A stretch of 34,234 bases of DNA from Apostichopus parvimensis (Eukaryota; Echinodermata; Holothuroidea; Aspidochirotida; Stichopodidae), in assembly GCA_000934455.1 (NCBI GenBank), contig KN882237.1, positions 168,112 to 202,345 of the forward strand. The letters run 5' to 3'. This document shows positions 1-10,704 of the stretch, in pieces. The position numbers and the translations under genes were made by a program. The first letter of the stretch is position 1. Every line of letters begins with the position of its first letter. The notes under the pieces were generated by a model. That model made no database searches. It was not told the DNA's origin and saw only the letters and a program-made list of their open reading frames with translations.

Positions 1-30
1 CCCCCCCCCCCCCCCGTAGCTACGCCACTG
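1..30. mobile_element. Edge of a hAT-like element cut by the window start
   Basis: A run of 15 C is followed by gtagctacgccactg, ending at 30. On the opposite strand this reads CAGTGGCGTAGCTAC followed by poly-G, which matches the general form of hAT-superfamily terminal inverted repeats (CAGKGGCG...). Only this end is in the window, so size, partner end and target duplication cannot be checked. Confidence 0.45.
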
Positions 31-840
31 CGTGTATGGAAGGTAAATGTTACATCCAGTCTGCAACTTGATGAAATCTAAAAATAACTAGTAAAACTGT
101 GTTTGTATACAAATACGTGTCATTGTAGAGCGAAAGAGCCTGCAATATTAACGAAGAAATTATAACTAAAACCCTCACAGATTAACCGGACAACCAAGCT
201 CTCAACCACGACATACACCTGTTCCAGACGTGACAAAGTGCAAAGCGTGTAGTAGCCTTTACTAGTATTAAATTGTTAGTGATAAGCCCAGGATATCATA
301 ACCGTTATACCATGTTATTCTGGCATGTGGAACTATCGTTAGGGATACAGTCATTTGGCTTTCACTACATCGCATCCGAAACGAAAGCCGTAGCCGGTCT
401 AGGGCCTCTATGTGCTATCTATATCCAGGGTCCAGTGAATAACAACACCAGCTGAGCAGACGACACTAGTAGAGTAATTAGATTCCTATGTAATTGCTTC
501 TACTATCGCTTCTTTAGAATTACCTGTGAAACTACAGACCACTGTCACATTTTTGGCACCCAAATGCGGCACACGATATCACCTTTCGAGTGATTTATGT
601 CAACTTTATCACTTTAGTTATGTCAAAGACGTATAGTGTTTGTATTACGCGCCGTAACTGTATTGCTGTACACGCCACCAGTCAGATAGGTGGCTTCAGT
701 ATATGTCGCGTATATGAAGTCATTCTCCCTACTTCAATTTCTATGATCCTCGCCTAGTTATCGAATTTATACGAACATACGGTGATTTACACCGAAGGCC
801 TGATGCACGATTACTCTAACGAATACAAGTTTAGCATTGC
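31..840. other. Unannotated spacer, no gene seen
   Basis: About 800 bases of mixed composition. The longest open frame (273-455, 60 codons) has no family motif and no convincing splice context. I see no repeat family here that recurs elsewhere in the window. Confidence 0.5.
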
Positions 841-1152
841 ACAATAATGATATATCTACCCTAGATTGCAATAAGGGCTACGTCTACCTTAGATTACAAT
901 AAGGGATATGTCTACCCTAGATTACAATAGGGTAATGTCTACCCTATATTGCAATAAGGGCTACGTATACCCAAGATAACAATAAGTAATATGTCTACCT
1001 GAGATTACAAGAAGGGATAAGTCTACCCTAGTTTACAATAAGGGATATGTCTACCATATATTACAATTAGGGATATGTTTACACTAGATAACAATAAGGG
1101 ATACGGCTACCCTAGATTACAATAAGTGATGTCTAACCTGGATTACAATAAG
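841..1152. repeat. 28-bp minisatellite, left block
   Basis: About 11 imperfect copies of a 28-base unit built around 'agggatatgtctacc' and 'ctagattacaataa'. Units vary at a few sites (tctaccctag versus ttacactag). The block stops exactly where a hAT-like element begins at 1153 and resumes in the same unit at 2291, so it was one array before the insertion. Confidence 0.9.
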
Positions 1153-1176
1153 CAGGGTTCGCAGGTTTCTTCCGGG

Positions 1177-1216
1177 GGTGGAAAAAACCGCGGAATAAAC
1201 CACGGTTTTTTCCACT
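1177..1216. repeat. Hairpin inside the left end of the hAT-like element
   Basis: Two 17-base arms (1177-1193 and 1200-1216) pair at 15 of 17 positions across a 6-base loop. The core arms are GGAAAAAACCG and CGGTTTTTTCC. It lies just inside the left terminal repeat. It may be a subterminal structure used in transposition, or simply a relic of nested insertion. Confidence 0.7.
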
Positions 1217-2140
1217 CGGAAGAAATAGGTTTCTTCCAGTTTCTTCCGGACAAAATGGAAGAAACTAATTTTTTGGGGAAAAACTGTTGATAAAGTTTCA
1301 TAACAACCTGCAATGATTTCTAACTATGTAATAAATGGACAAGAAGCACTATAGTGTCATCTAGGTTGTCTATATCTAGGTTTGGAGCACATGACCTGCT
1401 TCCAGCATACATACTGTACACAATATAGTACTAGGCTACTAGCATCGGACAAATAAGGGAACAACTATGGGCAAGCAATATTTTGCAGACCAGAATGGTC
1501 CTGATTATAGCCCAGTTCTTAGTTACAAACTAGTTTCTGAGTGGAGGGACAAGTGTTCCCTGGAAACTAGTGTAGGCCTACTACAATGCACACTCATTAC
1601 TACGATTACATTGACCACTATGACCATATTTTGTGGAGATTGAACTCAAGACATGAGGGTTACAGATTCGACTGGAAGTTGTAGTGTGAAATGAGGGCTG
1701 GCTCGTGGTCAGCTGTGTTTAATTGTGGATGTTTGTTCTTTTTGCTGTTGGGATGACAAGTCCTCCTATTAACTACAAGTTGTAATTTAGGGAGTTGCAG
1801 AAATTAAACTGTTGCCTAAATCTAATAGATATTGTTCGGCTATTTGCTTGGTGTTCATTGTATTAAATCCTCAGTGCATGGGCCAATCCAGGTTAATCGA
1901 TCATAAAGTATGGCCAGTTATGCAATTCTGGTTGATGGGGGATCGCGAGATGATAAGTAGTCCTTCAATATTGTGATTTATAAGCAAACATCTTTTGGTG
2001 TAGAAGAACAACCCAAAATTATAATCAAAACAAAAATATCATATTTTGATGGTTTCAATGGTATGCATTTCAGTCAGATGGTGGTAAGCTATTTGTCTCT
2101 TTATCATGTATGTGGGTTGTGCTGAGTATATGCCAATTTT

Positions 2141-2290
2141 CACAGTTTCTTCCAGTTTCTTCCGGTTTCTTCCAGTTTCTTCCAGTTTCTTCCGGAAGAA
2201 ACTGGAAGAAACCTGGAAGAAACAGGTTTCTTCCAGTTTCTTCCACGTCCCCGGAAGAAATAGGTTTCTTCCGGAAGAAACCGAACCCTG
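2141..2290. repeat. TTTCTTCC/GGAAGAAA array with a 38-base perfect palindrome
   Basis: The right subterminal region carries about nine TTTCTTCC motifs, and GGAAGAAA copies on the other strand, spaced by about 10 bases. Positions 2175-2193 and 2194-2212 are exact reverse complements, forming a 38-base palindrome with no spacer centred on TTCC/GGAA. Clustered short subterminal motifs are typical transposase-binding sites in hAT elements. That role here is inference. Open frames on both strands over this segment are by-products of the 10-base periodicity. Confidence 0.85.
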
Positions 2291-2935
2291 ACAATAAGGG
2301 ATATGTCCACCTTAGATTACAATAAGAGATATGTTTACACTAGATAACAATAAGGGATATGTCTATCTTAGATTACAAAAATGGATATGTCTACCCTAGA
2401 TTACAATAAGGGATACGTTTACACTAGATAACAATAAGGGATATATCTACCCTATATTACAATAAGGGCTGAGTCTACCCTAGATTACAATAAGGGATTT
2501 GTTTACACTAGATAAAAATAAGGGATATTTTTACACTAGATAACAATAGGGGATATGTCTACCTTAGATTACAATAGGGATATATCTACCCTATATTACA
2601 ATAAGGGATATATCTACCCTATATTACAATAAGGGATATGTTTACACTAGATAACAATAAGGGATATGTTTACACTAGATAACAATAAGGGATATGTCTA
2701 CCTTAGATTACAAGAAGGGATAGGTCTACTCTAGATTACAAGAAGGGATATATCTACCATATATTACAATAAGGGATATATCTACCATAGATTACAATTA
2801 GGGATACGTCTACCACAGATTACAATTAGGGATATGTCTACCCTATATGACAATAAGGGATATGTCTATCTTAGATTACAATAAGGGATACGGTTAACCT
2901 AGATTACAATAAGGGATATGTTTACACTAGAATAC
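2291..2935. repeat. 28-bp minisatellite, right block
   Basis: About 23 imperfect copies of the same 28-base unit as at 841-1152. The first eight bases (ACAATAAG) are the duplicated target of the inserted hAT-like element. Two unit variants (ttacactagataacaata and tctaccctagattacaata) are interspersed, suggesting local expansions of a few units at a time. Confidence 0.9.
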
Positions 2936-3260
2936 AAATATGTCAAGGTCAAATGGTGTTGAATGTCAGTGTTACTCTGTTGTTATAGTGTGAAGTTAGA
3001 ATAAGACGTTTGTTGGGTTATTTAATTTATAAATCTATGAATTCATGTTAACATGTAGGGGGGGGGGGGTTGTCATATCTGAAACCTTAAAGAGGCATTC
3101 CATCGTTTAAACATAGTTTCTAAGGTGAATGTCTTGAAAAGCTCAATAGCTATTGATATTTTTCTGGCACCAATATTTTCTTTTTCTTTTTTGACTAAAA
3201 CGTATCCATACGAAAATTCTGCCTAGAGTTATCCTTGAAGAAAATATTTCAGTGACAAGG
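2936..3260. repeat. Diverged interspersed repeat (second copy near 30.9-31.2 kb)
   Basis: Blocks of this stretch reappear in the same order at 30905-31200. Examples are 'tgtcaaggtcaaatggtgtt' against 'tgtcaaggacaaatagtgtt', 'aaccttaaagaggcattcca' against 'aaccttaaaggagccttcca', and 'aaggtgaatgtcttgaaaag' against 'aaggtgaatatctcaaacta'. The copies are diverged and have different-length middles, so this is an old dispersed family. No coding frame is visible. A poly-G tract at about 3059-3070 interrupts this copy. Confidence 0.6.
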
Positions 3261-3767
3261 AATATAGAATCGTAGAATCGGCATGGTTCTTTTCACCTCT
3301 ACTACATGTTTCACATAACTACCCGTGAATGGTAAGGTGTTGAATCTTAAGTTCCTTTGCACTTTTTCTAGAGGGCCATGTCGAGAAATGAAGAAAGCAA
3401 ATTGTTGTACAAGCCTGGGTAGATTTGATCAGTAATCTCTCAGTTGTTGCGTTTAATATAATGACTCTGGTGACCCTTTGGAGTTTACAATTTGGCTTTC
3501 TTTCGATATTTTAGAGATCTGAATCGTTAATAATTTGTGACTTTCTCTTGGCGGGCTGTGTAGTCTAATATAATATTCATTTATTTAGATATGTCACATG
3601 TCACAGAATCTAACGTAAACATTGATGAAGTGATATTTTTTGGATAAATTATGTTGTTGATATTGATTTTTTTGTATATTTAGTTAATTGATCAGCATCA
3701 CGTTGTTTTGGTATAGTTGACAGAAACTAACGTATCAAACTGTTTTTATATTATCAATCATACTTAC
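3261..3767. other. Probable intron of the NLR gene, no LRR exon seen
   Basis: This follows the NLR exon on the minus strand, starting at its donor site. The frame stays open for ten more codons and then hits a stop at 3735-3737, consistent with intron. I looked for a leucine-rich-repeat exon on the minus strand down to position 1 and found none, so later exons would lie outside the window. Confidence 0.5.
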
Positions 3768-5284
3768 ATCAAATCTAGATGCAATCTCCAAGAGCTGGAT
3801 GGTGGATCTCTGAAGAAGCTTGCTGTCGTCGTCCCTGATCTTAACAGTCTTTGAACACAGATCCCTGACGGTGTCCTTGATTCCATCTACCTCGCCAGTT
3901 TGTTCCAGGATGCAGAGGATGGCAAACTTATCACCGTCTTCCCTGCTCTTCAAGTATTCTATTATTCTCTTCCCAACTGCTGAGTTAATCCCACATGTGA
4001 ATCGATAGAGGTACTGAAGATTAAATGGATCCACTTTATCAAGAACATTCTTCAGCTCAGATGCACCTCTTGTAGCAGCTACAATTACTACCAGTCTAAA
4101 AGACGCAAACCATTCACAGAATAGTTGATGGTAGAACCGTACGTCAGTCCTTGTCTGTATGTCTGTAGTAGAAGTCTGTTCGTTTGTCCCAGCAGACACT
4201 TCTTCCTCCACCAAGATACCAACTGCAATATAATGTCGACAAAACCCTTGACCTAGTCGTATACAGAGTCCATCCTTACGCCATGATAACTGTTGGTTTT
4301 CACCGCAGAGACCTTCAAATGCTATTTTACTAAGTTCTTTGTATTTGACAGCATACTCAATATTATATGCCTTTGCACTTTTAGCCAATGATTTGTTACT
4401 AAGATGACTATGGAAGCATTCGATCATGTAACTAAAGAACTCAGTGACTGACTTGAATTTCTGAAAATGTGTCTTTTCGTGGGTCATGTGTGAAAACATT
4501 ACAAAGATGAGAGGAACTTGACATAAGTCATCCAGGATCGGGTTTGCTTTCAAAGCACGCTTAACTTTAGCAACGCTTTCGTCATCTTCGCCAGTAACAG
4601 CCTTGCGAATGTACTGGTCACGTGCTTTTTCGTCAAAACCAACTAACCGCACTCGCTTTGTGTTTGCTTTGTCAAAGTCCTTCGGAAGATATCTGGTTGT
4701 CAGGGTAACATCAATATTCCCAAACAGATCACTCGTAATGATACGTCCTACGTCACTTCCGGTAGCTCCGTCCCTATCAGGAAACTCATCATACCCGTCC
4801 AGGAGTACCTTAACAGAAGAACAGCTTTCAATGATATTTTTAATATCAGTAGATTTGATTCGAGGATCTTTAGGTGCTAAGAAGAGCTTTATTGCGTGAT
4901 AGATAGATATCTTGCTGTTCAGCTGCCTCAACCGGAGAAGAATTAGAATCTCTACGTCTTTAAAAGGTGAATCCTTTACACCATTGCACCAATCATAGGC
5001 GAGCTGTAGGGCCACTGTTGATTTACCATACCCGGCTTCTGCTTCTATGATGCGCCGTTTGGCTTTCATTCGAGGGTCTGTGAAGATATCTTTGTACGAG
5101 TCCACACGTACCCATGGTCCTTTCTCATTCGTCGCTCCTTTAACAATATGGACCTCTGTACCGCCCTCAACAAATACCTTGTCAACACAATATAGTCTGT
5201 CCTTGATGTACGGTATGGGCTGGATTGCGTCATATTGTACTTTATACCTGCTCTTCAGAGAATCGATGAGTATGGCCTTTTTGT
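3768..5284 (-). CDS. NACHT-domain (NLR-type) innate immune receptor, large central exon
   Basis: This exon encodes about 505 residues of a NACHT ATPase, the oligomerisation engine of cytosolic NOD-like receptors. Numbering residues from an open frame that starts at 5336: Walker A is AGYGKST at 101-107, Walker B is VLLDGYDEF at 177-185, sensor-1-like TTR is at 213-215, an LCQVPLIFVMFSH helical segment is at 271-283, and a winged-helix signature FYHQLFCEWF is at 401-410. All key nucleotide-binding residues are intact. The exon starts after a strong acceptor (cttttgccatttattttcag, minus strand) and ends at the donor GAT|GTAAGTAT, giving 1517 bases, phase 1 in and phase 0 out. The frame upstream of 5284 has only a TTG and an ATG inside the acceptor tract, so it is not a real start. 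An effector domain (Death/DED-like) and LRR or other sensor exons are expected in separate exons. None is visible here, and the gene could instead be an incomplete paralogue. Expanded NLR families are known in sea urchins and other invertebrate deuterostomes. Confidence 0.93.
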
Positions 5285-5650
5285 CTGAAAATAAATGGCA
5301 AAAGTTTGATTTGTAAAACATTTTTTTTTGGGTCAATGAAATTAGAGCGTGTCAGTGCTTATATATAAACTAGAAACAATTATGGCGGGCAATCTGTTGG
5401 GTGTCACGGTGAACGACAAAATTATACCAAGTAAATCGGAGTAATATGCAAATTTTCATGCGGTTAGTTCAGGTTAATAAGGTAGAAACAAATCAATGAA
5501 ACCAATAAAAAAGTCACGTTGAACTCTCGATCATACAATGTAAGAGTATTTAGAATGCTGAGGCTTAAATCATTATCAATGTGTATTATAAACATCAGCC
5601 TTCTTATGCTAAGTTACTAATCCAAAACTATGTAATTACAACAAACCTTG
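5285..5650 (-). other. Sequence 5' of the NLR exon (intron side)
   Basis: On the minus strand this ends with the pyrimidine tract and CAG acceptor at 5285-5287. It is AT-rich with no recognisable Death/CARD/DED-like exon. It could be an intron or, if the NACHT exon is the first coding exon, leader sequence. Confidence 0.45.
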
Positions 5651-5703
5651 CACTGTAAGGCGCTCCATCGACACTGTAAGGCGCTCCATCGATTATGACG
5701 TCA
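5651..5703. promoter_or_regulatory. Perfect 21-bp direct duplication next to a CRE-type palindrome
   Basis: The 21 bases at 5651-5671 (starting cactgtaaggcgctccat) are repeated exactly at 5672-5692. Three bases later is TGACGTCA (5696-5703), the consensus site for CREB/ATF-type factors. It sits about 400 bases upstream of the NLR exon on that gene's strand. A regulatory role is inference; the duplication itself is plain in the sequence. Confidence 0.4.
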
Positions 5704-8700
5704 CAAAAACTTCCGTGACTGGTTGGCGGGATAAACTTGGGTCTTCACTTTTCTTTTCCTTTCAGTGATATTATCCATGATTATGTTTCGAAGCGATGAT
5801 CTGTTGAATATATAGATACAGTATGCATGGATGAAACTAACTTAACAAAATTATCATAAATCAATGTATAATTCTATAAGTAAACAGAACCAGTCACTTT
5901 ACCAACAGGTCTCTTACTCGACAAAGATTACATCAAGGTGAATCTCTCCTTATCTCTTATTTACAATTTATTGTTTACACAAAACATCGACCTTTGAAGT
6001 ATTATATTATTAAACCACCCTGAAAAATTCAACTTTCTGTTTTGTTATCAATATTCACGATATCCTTTTAGAATATCACCTACAGCTCATCATTTTAGAT
6101 GGCGGGCTTCACAGTTATTGCGTGGCTCACTCTTAATTGTAGATACAACGGTTATTCATTTGTATTTGAAGAAGCTGTTTGAGTTGATTGTTATGATTAT
6201 ATTGATACTAATCGACAGTGACATCAGATAAAAATTGTAGGTCATACGTTTGACTATCACCAAGGTTCATTGGAAAAAGTGAGGTAAACATATTTTTTTC
6301 TTTTTTAAACATTTTCCAATTTGGTCTTTAATGTGTCTAATGCAACAATACAAAGCGTGCACGTGACGAAATGTTAACGTTCATGATCAAATGTATTAAC
6401 TATACTCTCAGTATTCTCTATTTGATGAAAAAAAAAAAAATGGAGCCCACTGTTATCAATACACATACTTGTGTATAGTGTTAGCCTGCGATGGTAACAT
6501 TGCAAGCCTAAGTTAAACTGCTGCTTTAAGCGGTACAACTGAATCTCGGGCATAGGAAAACAAATGTTACGGTTCATTTATAAGCCGATTAGGTTTAATA
6601 TCTAATGATTTATGTTTTTCCAATAATTTCAGAGAAATAACATTTACGATGCTTTGTTCTGTCCATACTGATAAAGCAAAATACATCAGTCACGTGATTG
6701 CTATCATACAATACAAAAAATCTTAAAAATCAGTTAAATTCTTAAACTTAAAGGCATTGAAGACTCCCCCCAAACCGCGTGCGTCCATCTGAAAAAGTTA
6801 ACTTTCCGTTGCTTGCAAGTGACGTTTTGTTCGTGTCGCTACAAAATGCAGACAGTACAGTAATGAAACGTGATACCTTGTTATCTTCAGCTGGACCTGA
6901 GATGTCCATCGCTGTATTGTTTGTACACTCTGCTGTGGGTGTTGACCATAGCTGTATGTACTGACTGTACACTAGTGTCTAATTACTGATGGTAGCAAGC
7001 GTGTGTGTGTATTTTCTGCGATTGATGGTGGTGCCTAACACTTCTGTTACACCTCATTCGAAACTAGGTCAGATTACCGGCATTAGACGTTTCTTTTTGC
7101 GCGAGTCTTCACACCCTTAATCTGCTTATTCTATTGTTTTAATATTCGTCCTCATTATCAGGAAGTTTGTAGAGTTTAAGAATACTGTCATGTTTCACCG
7201 TGGTTTTACTGACAAGAACCACATTTCCACCGGGTTAGCCTATTTTAACTTATGTATTGTTCTCTTTACTTCCCACATATATGCCTAACTTATACCATGT
7301 TCCATGAACTTCCCACTAGATTTATCTTAGTACAACTTATTCAATGGTCCATATATTTCCCACATAATTTATACCATGTTCCATACGGATATAAAGTAAG
7401 ACAAGTGCATCTCTCTCATGCATATAATTGCAAGCTGAAAATAAGCCTATACCTTGAAGAATCTATGAAATGATTTCCATCCCGATTCATTCATTTCAGT
7501 TGGACCTAAGCCTAAAGGCGCAAGGCCTGCTATGAAAGTATTACAATTCTACCTTTCTGTTTCAACAGGACTCAATTTTAGTATATTTATGATCTGATCA
7601 GACAGCAATTAAGTGAAAGGATAGCACATGTTCTGATAGGAAGAGATATGTTGTAGCTGCATGAATAAACTATTAAATAACCAGGATTTACATAAAAAGA
7701 GTTTGTCTAACATGAGCTTAACATTATTCCCTTCAAATTAATGAAATATTTAAATCGACATTGATATATGATCATATAGACACGGATTATAAGTCTTATA
7801 AATTGAAATTGCCTTGAAGACGCCTGGTTTATATAAGAATATGTTGCATAAATTTAACATAGCCTGTGTTATTTATGACGTGTTTAGTTTCTCAGTACCC
7901 TGTCTTTTTATGACGTGTCAGTTTAGTATATCAGTACATATAAAGCTCCCCACCATTACTGTACGTTATACTTACCAGTACGATCATCACTTTGTGGGTT
8001 TATCATCCAGAGTAGAATTTAAGTCTAGAATCCTTTAATCCTTAAATAACAGATGAAAATCACGAAAGAAGAACATACGGAATCAGAAATGAAGAACATC
8101 AAAGTGACAAGATTGCGTCGTGTAGGTCATGCGACGTTCTAACATACGCTTCTGGACGCTAAATAGATATCGGTAGGAATCAGTCTATAGTTGTAACTGG
8201 TTTCAAAGTTCATGTTTTATAGTTTACACAATCAAAGACTTTATTTGATAATACAATTCATATCTGATATTTATGCCTTACTGTGTTTATTCTGTCATAT
8301 CAGCCGTTCTAAAGTACCTGCTGTACGTATATGCATTGCTCTCAGTGATGTCTATTAATACGAAACCATTGTAAGTTTCCGATGTATTTTGTCATATGTG
8401 CGTAATATGCCTGTAAAGTACGCAAACTGTGTAGATGAAACTACAAGCGGCGATGGCCAACTATGAATATGTCTTGACAAGAAATCTACTGATTCGTTTA
8501 CGAAAATGAATACAACGTAAAACCACTGTTTATTAAACAAATATAAAATACTCAAAGAAATTATAAACAATTTGACAAAAGAGATTGTAGATATTGTAAC
8601 GCTGCCGGGGTCCCAGATTTATTCAGGACAGACGGATGATGCAGAAAGGCAGCACCAGAAGAGACAACAGATACACAGGGTTCTCTGTAGTTGTAGTTTA

Positions 8701-8939
8701 CTGATTTATTTTCGCCGCTTCTCGGAAACGATTAAAAAGAATCTAAGCGCATAGGTCGACATATTCTCCAAAACTAACTAAACCAATTTAGAAGTATTTA
8801 TTAACAGCGGTGCTCACAGAGCACAAAATTGCGACTATCAGAGGTCTTCAAGTAATTCTGTCTGAATGAATATTGTGATGAAATATCCTCTCCTTTTATA
8901 GCCTCAGTGACCACCACTGAGGGTAAAGTTACTCGATAA
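5704..8939. other. Long stretch without a recognisable gene
   Basis: AT-rich sequence. Open frames up to about 90 codons (for example 6748-6972 and 8801-9073, minus) lack motifs and splice context. A segment beginning near 6750 (cttaaaggcattgaagactc) through about 6975 has the look of an old interspersed repeat, but no second copy is in the window. A poly-A run occurs at about 6427-6440. Confidence 0.45.
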
Positions 8940-9075
8940 AAGTTGTTATCATGCACCGTGCTAACATAAAATTTCGCAATGCTAACAAGATATTTCGCAA
9001 TGCTAACAGCTAGCTCATGGTAACGGTTGTTAGCATTGCGCAATGCTAACATGATATTACGCAATGCTAACATGT
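8940..9075. repeat. Short array of CGCAATGCTAAC motifs with a 24-base palindrome
   Basis: The motif cgcaatgctaac occurs four times, with related TGCTAACA copies around it. The bases at 9028-9039 and 9040-9051 are exact reverse complements (TGTTAGCATTGC / GCAATGCTAACA), producing a 24-base perfect palindrome where one motif copy is inverted against the next. A cruciform or dimeric protein site is possible. It lies directly before composite repeat A. Confidence 0.8.
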
Positions 9076-9109
9076 TAGTATTACATCATGCTGAAGGTCA
9101 GATGCTAAC

Positions 9110-9650
9110 AACTCAGAAATCTGACTCTTGGTAGAAAATATGAGAAGATCTCCCGATGGCTAAATGCACACCTGCTTTCCAATAGCGAGCTAGACTGGGA
9201 AATACAGCGGTGCTTTAATACATGATATAGCCTATGGCATAAGAACAGGGGAATGGGGGAAAATACCAAAATGAAGGGGTAACACCCTTTACAATATAAT
9301 TGGATGGAGCGGGATTCTAACTAGTAACCATATGATTGTAAGGGTCCGTGTTTCGAGTCCCATTCTAGAACCAAACAATATTTTTATCAGTCTAAATTGA
9401 TCGTCCCGGTCAGTTCTCCGTTGTTGATAAACTTCAGTAAGATTTCAATGAGCGGAAGAACTCAGTAATAGTTTAAGTCATCAACAATGCCTCTCATATA
9501 TAAACAGGATTAGATGTTTTCAAACTACTTCCTAAATCATTTTAGAAAACTTAGAATATCACCTTTTTTTTCATTAAAACTGAGAATTTGATATGCTTTA
9601 GTTAGACGATAATATGGTACAGTAGCGCAGTGGTGTGCACATGCATAATA
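9110..9650. repeat. Composite repeat, module A, copy 1
   Basis: About 540 bases beginning aactcagaaatctgactctt. It closely matches 11513-12040 over its whole length with scattered substitutions and small indels. It contains a tRNA-like B box and leads into a 'gggactgtactttatagag' minisatellite in both copies. No protein frame is conserved between the copies, which argues for non-coding repeat DNA. Confidence 0.88.
9305..9375 (+). other. tRNA-like segment (B-box) inside module A, copy 1
   Basis: The sequence gtgtttcgagtccc fits the pol III internal B box (GGTTCGANTCC), with gggattctaactagtaacc upstream in the place of a D arm. The acceptor and anticodon stems are degenerate, so it is not a functional tRNA. 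It is better read as a tRNA-derived SINE relic within module A. Confidence 0.45.
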
Positions 9651-9654
9651 TTAT

Positions 9655-10310
9655 ATAATATAGAGTATACGGGACTTTACTTTATAGAGTCGTTGACTGT
9701 ACTTTATAGTGTAGGGGGACTGTACTGTATGGAGTAGGGGACTGTACTTTATAGAGTCGTTGACTGTACTTTATAGTGTAGGGGGACTGTGCTGGATATA
9801 GTATGGGAATGTACTTTATAGAGTAGGGAGACTTTACTTTATGAAGTAGGGGGACTGTACTTTATAGAGTAGAGAGACTTTACTTTATAGAGTAGGGGAC
9901 TCAACTTTATAGAATAGGGGACTGTACTTTATAGAGTTGGGGACTGTACTTGATATATTAGGGGACTTTACTTTATAGAGAAGGGGGACTTTATCTTATA
10001 GAGTAGGGTTAATGTACTTGATCTAGTAGGGGGACTGTAGGGGGACTGTACTTTATGAGTAAGGGGACTGTACTGAATAGAGTAAGGGGACTGTACTTGA
10101 TATAGTAGGGGCACTTTACTTTGAAGAATATGGGGACTGCATGTACCTTATAGAGTCGTGGGCATGTACTTTATAGAGTAGGGGGACTTTACTTCATAGA
10201 GTAGGGGGACTTTACTTTATAGAGTAGGGGGCTGTACTTTATAAAGTAGAAGGACTGTACTATATATAATATGGGGACTATACTTCATAGAGTAGGGGGA
10301 CTGTACTGGG
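9655..10310. repeat. Minisatellite, units around 'gggactgtactttatagagtag'
   Basis: About 25 imperfect copies of a unit of roughly 24-27 bases. Unit length varies mainly through the number of G at the junction. The same unit follows module A' at 12045-12167, so the minisatellite belongs to the composite repeat. Confidence 0.9.
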
Positions 10311-10704
10311 TTCTTGAAGCTTGAAGCTGTTATGTGGCGGGAGTATGGAATTCCTCCACCAGAAAAAAAAAATATATAATTTTAGACATAACATTAGGCA
10401 TACTGAGGAATAGTGAGACTATAAAGTAGGTTCATATAAGTTACCCTCAACGTCATGTTTTACTAATAAATATTTATGTAAAGTGTGGAGTGTTGATACA
10501 TCCGTACGAAGGGTACACATCTCACCCGGATGATTGTAACAATCAACCGACCGAAGTATTTCCCCCACTGACGATCCGAGATGGGGATATGGCCCACATA
10601 CCCCCCCCCCAAAAAAAAACCCCCTCTTGCGCCTCGACTGACGTTCCGAGATGGGGCCATGGCACATATCCTCGCCCACTCCCTTGCGCACTCTTTTCAC
10701 GCCG
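10311..10704. other. Linker between the minisatellite and module B, no gene
   Basis: Contains C10 and A9 tracts near 10600-10620 and a loosely repeated 'gacgatccgagatggggatatggc' / 'gacgttccgagatggggccatggc' motif, spaced about 60 bases, at about 10570 and 10640. Overlapping frames on both strands are low-complexity by-products. Confidence 0.5.

Larger units (their letters stand above)
1153..2290. mobile_element. Non-autonomous hAT-like DNA transposon, 1138 bp, with 8-bp TSD
   Basis: The left end reads CAGGGTTCGCAGGTTTCTTC. The right end, on the opposite strand, reads CAGGGTTCGGTTTCTTCCGG, giving terminal inverted repeats of about 20 bases that start with the CAGGG seen in many hAT elements. 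The 8 bases before the element (1145-1152, ACAATAAG) are repeated exactly after it (2291-2298). hAT elements generate 8-bp target duplications. The host is a tandem array in which acaataag is normally followed by gg, so seeing it on both sides is a true duplication and not simply the next unit. No transposase-like reading frame is present, so it needed a transposase in trans. Both subterminal regions are packed with the motif TTTCTTCC. Confidence 0.88.

Noticed and set aside
2070-2325. Three overlapping frames of 60-74 codons rich in Phe/Ser or Glu/Arg
   Set aside because: They read the TTTCTTCC/GGAAGAAA subterminal array of the hAT-like element on both strands.
7968-8030. Minus-strand donor GTAAGTATA preceded by a short open segment
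   Set aside because: No adequate acceptor gives an open frame; stops occur right after the best AG.
9305-9375. A functional tRNA gene
   Set aside because: Only the B box is good; acceptor and anticodon stems do not form, and the same segment is repeated inside module A'.
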